A DNA stretch of 9,196 nucleotides from Roseburia sp. (GTDB lineage Bacteria > Bacillota > Clostridia > Lachnospirales > Lachnospiraceae), in contig JAUUNJ010000080.1 in NCBI GenBank assembly GCA_030844625.1, positions 1 to 9,196 on the forward strand. The letters run 5' to 3'. The notes under the pieces are model-generated. The model was given only the letters and a program-made list of their open reading frames with translations. It made no database searches and was not told the DNA's origin. Position numbers and translations under genes: made by a program. This document shows, in pieces, positions 8,431 through 9,196 of the stretch; position 1 is the stretch's first letter, and each line of letters starts with the position of its first letter.

Positions 8431-8496
8431 ATGATAATCCTTGTATTTGCATCATTTACAATTGCGATTGGGACATGGTGTATTAAGTTCATATAA
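8431..8496 (+). other. Possible 21-codon hydrophobic mini-ORF, in frame with the preceding gene
   Basis: ATG to TAA would encode 21 residues, MIILVFASFT followed by IAIGTWCIKFI, mostly hydrophobic and long enough to span a membrane. Only a weak AGAG (8421-8424) lies upstream. It is in the same frame as the lipoprotein, three codons past its stop. It could be a chance AT-rich stretch, a small membrane peptide, or the remnant of a former C-terminal helix. Coding status is doubtful. Confidence 0.2.
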
Positions 8497-8497
8497 A
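8468..8497 (+). promoter_or_regulatory. Candidate sigma-A promoter before the Big_2 protein gene
   Basis: TTGGGA (8468-8473) and TATAAA (8492-8497) are 18 nt apart, matching the -35 and -10 consensus at 4/6 and 5/6 positions. Initiation would fall near 8504, leaving a very short leader that includes the ribosome binding site. In AT-rich DNA such matches occur by chance, so this is only a candidate for an internal promoter. Confidence 0.3.
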
Positions 8498-8510
8498 TTC
8501 AGAATAAAGT

Positions 8511-8516
8511 GGAGGG
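8511..8516 (+). promoter_or_regulatory. Ribosome binding site for the Big_2 protein gene
   Basis: GGAGGG is a strong Shine-Dalgarno sequence ending 3 nt before the ATG at 8520. The spacing is a little short but no better-placed start exists in this frame, and a clear signal peptide begins directly at this ATG. Confidence 0.75.
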
Positions 8517-8519
8517 AAA

Positions 8520-9196
8520 ATGAGTAAATTACAAGTAAAAAAAAGAAAAACAGCAGCAATAATTTTAACGCTGATTATGGTATTTTCATCTGTTATAGCC
8601 ACACCGGCATATAATGTAAATGCTGCACAGAAGGGAAAAGTAAAAAGCGTTCGTATCTCAAATTTGAAGAGCAAAAAATTAACGCTTGAAAAAGGAAAAT
8701 CAAAAACATTAAAAATTAGTGTAAAAACAAAAGGTAAAAATGTATCAAAAAAGTATACATTTAAATCCAGCAGACCCAGTGTTGTTAAGGCAGTAAAAAA
8801 AGGGAAAAATATTAAGATTACAGCTAAGAAAAAAGGAAAGTCAAAAATTACAATTAAGTCAAAGGCTGATAACAAAAAGAAATATGTTCTTAATGTCACA
8901 GTGAATGAACCGGTAAAAAACAACAATAGCAGTAACAATGGCAGTAATAATAGTGGTAATAATACTAATACTACTAATACTAATACCGACGGTAATTCCA
9001 CTGTTAATAACAATACACCGGTCAAAGAACCTGAAACGAATGCAGATCATAGTATTAAAATCAGTTCCTTTGAAATACTGAATGCATATTCTATGAAAGT
9101 AACATTATCACAGGAAGCTGAATTATCATCAGAGAATTTCATGATAGAAACGAAAGCATATGATTATGGTACATATAATAAGGTGTGCAAGATTGA
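8520..9196 (+). CDS. Secreted protein with lysine-rich Big_2-type Ig domain (3' partial)
   Basis: The first 225 residues of an exported protein that continues past the window. MSKLQVKKRK followed by a hydrophobic core to about Ala27 and NVNA-A gives a type I signal peptide, with cleavage probably after residue 35. Residues about 40-128 read as a bacterial Ig-like group 2 (Big_2) domain: VKSVRIS, LTLEKGKSKTLKISV, the S-x-P-S-V-V-K-A-V segment, KNIKITAKKKGKSKITI and a closing VLNVTV strand. This stretch carries roughly 34 Lys/Arg against 3 acidic residues. Residues 134-166 are an Asn/Ser/Thr/Gly linker. From about 172 a new beta-rich domain starts (IKISSFEILNAYSMKVTL, then SENFMIETKAY), resembling Ig-like strands in other clostridial surface proteins. 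No lipobox is present; any anchor would be in the missing C-terminus. The short gap and lack of a terminator suggest co-transcription with the two genes before it. Function is unknown, probably structural or binding. Confidence 0.8.
   Translation, partial: MSKLQVKKRKTAAIILTLIMVFSSVIATPAYNVNAAQKGKVKSVRISNLKSKKLTLEKGKSKTLKISVKTKGKNVSKKYTFKSSRPSVVKAVKKGKNIKITAKKKGKSKITIKSKADNKKKYVLNVTVNEPVKNNNSSNNGSNNSGNNTNTTNTNTDGNSTVNNNTPVKEPETNADHSIKISSFEILNAYSMKVTLSQEAELSSENFMIETKAYDYGTYNKVCKI
8919..9017 (+). repeat. Asn/Thr/Ser low-complexity linker with AAT/ACT trinucleotide repeats
   Basis: Thirty-three codons (residues 134-166 of the secreted protein) are almost all Asn, Ser, Thr or Gly. The core at about 8942-8984 is built from AAT, ACT, AGT and GGT triplets. 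It is probably a flexible spacer between the cationic Ig domain and the next domain. Because the unit is three bases, slippage would change length without shifting the frame. Confidence 0.8.

Larger units (their letters stand above)
8422..8519 (+). other. Short intergenic region without clear terminator
   Basis: These 98 nt separate the lipoprotein stop from the next start. No GC-rich hairpin followed by a U-run is present; the best inverted repeat (CAAT-TGCG-ATTG, near 8460) is too weak. Read-through transcription into the next gene is therefore likely. The gap also holds a possible promoter and a hydrophobic coding-like stretch, described separately. Confidence 0.6.

Noticed and set aside
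8422..8519. Rho-independent terminator after the lipoprotein gene
   Set aside because: Only a 4-bp AT-rich inverted repeat is found, with no stable stem and no U-run.

Overview
The window is AT-rich (about one third G+C by eye), with AGA/ATA-rich codon use, purine-rich Shine-Dalgarno sites and Gram-positive-style export signals. Together with the protein families present, this suggests a low-GC Firmicute. Clostridia of the Lachnospiraceae type (the Butyrivibrio/Roseburia/Eubacterium group) fit best, but that is inference from protein style and not a marker gene. All coding is on the + strand, and every product appears to be exported or surface-attached.

Region by region: (1) nt 2-7522 is the 3' part of a very large gene whose beginning lies upstream of the window. 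It encodes at least about 2,500 residues made of some 20 tandem immunoglobulin-like modules, a C-terminal membrane helix and a short basic cytoplasmic tail, and it lacks an LPXTG motif. (2) nt 7519-8421, overlapping the first stop by 4 nt (ATGA), encodes a 300-residue lipoprotein with an LppM-like central domain and an extremely lysine-rich fibronectin type III domain. (3) nt 8422-8519 is a 98-nt gap with no convincing terminator, a weak candidate promoter, and a hydrophobic segment that lies in frame with the lipoprotein but after its stop. (4) nt 8520-9196 is the 5' part of a secreted protein: signal peptide, lysine-rich Big_2-type Ig domain, Asn/Ser/Thr linker, then the start of another beta-sandwich-like domain. 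It runs off the window.

The three genes look like one transcription unit for a cell-surface assembly: a long membrane-anchored stalk, a membrane lipoprotein and a secreted protein. The last two carry strongly cationic beta-sandwich domains, while the outer modules of the stalk are acidic. A physical association is a reasonable hypothesis but is not shown by sequence. No enzyme active site, mobile element, RNA gene or CRISPR array was seen. The most notable points are the module array with its recently homogenised core, the charge gradient along the stalk, the LppM-FN3 fusion, and the charge contrast between neighbours.
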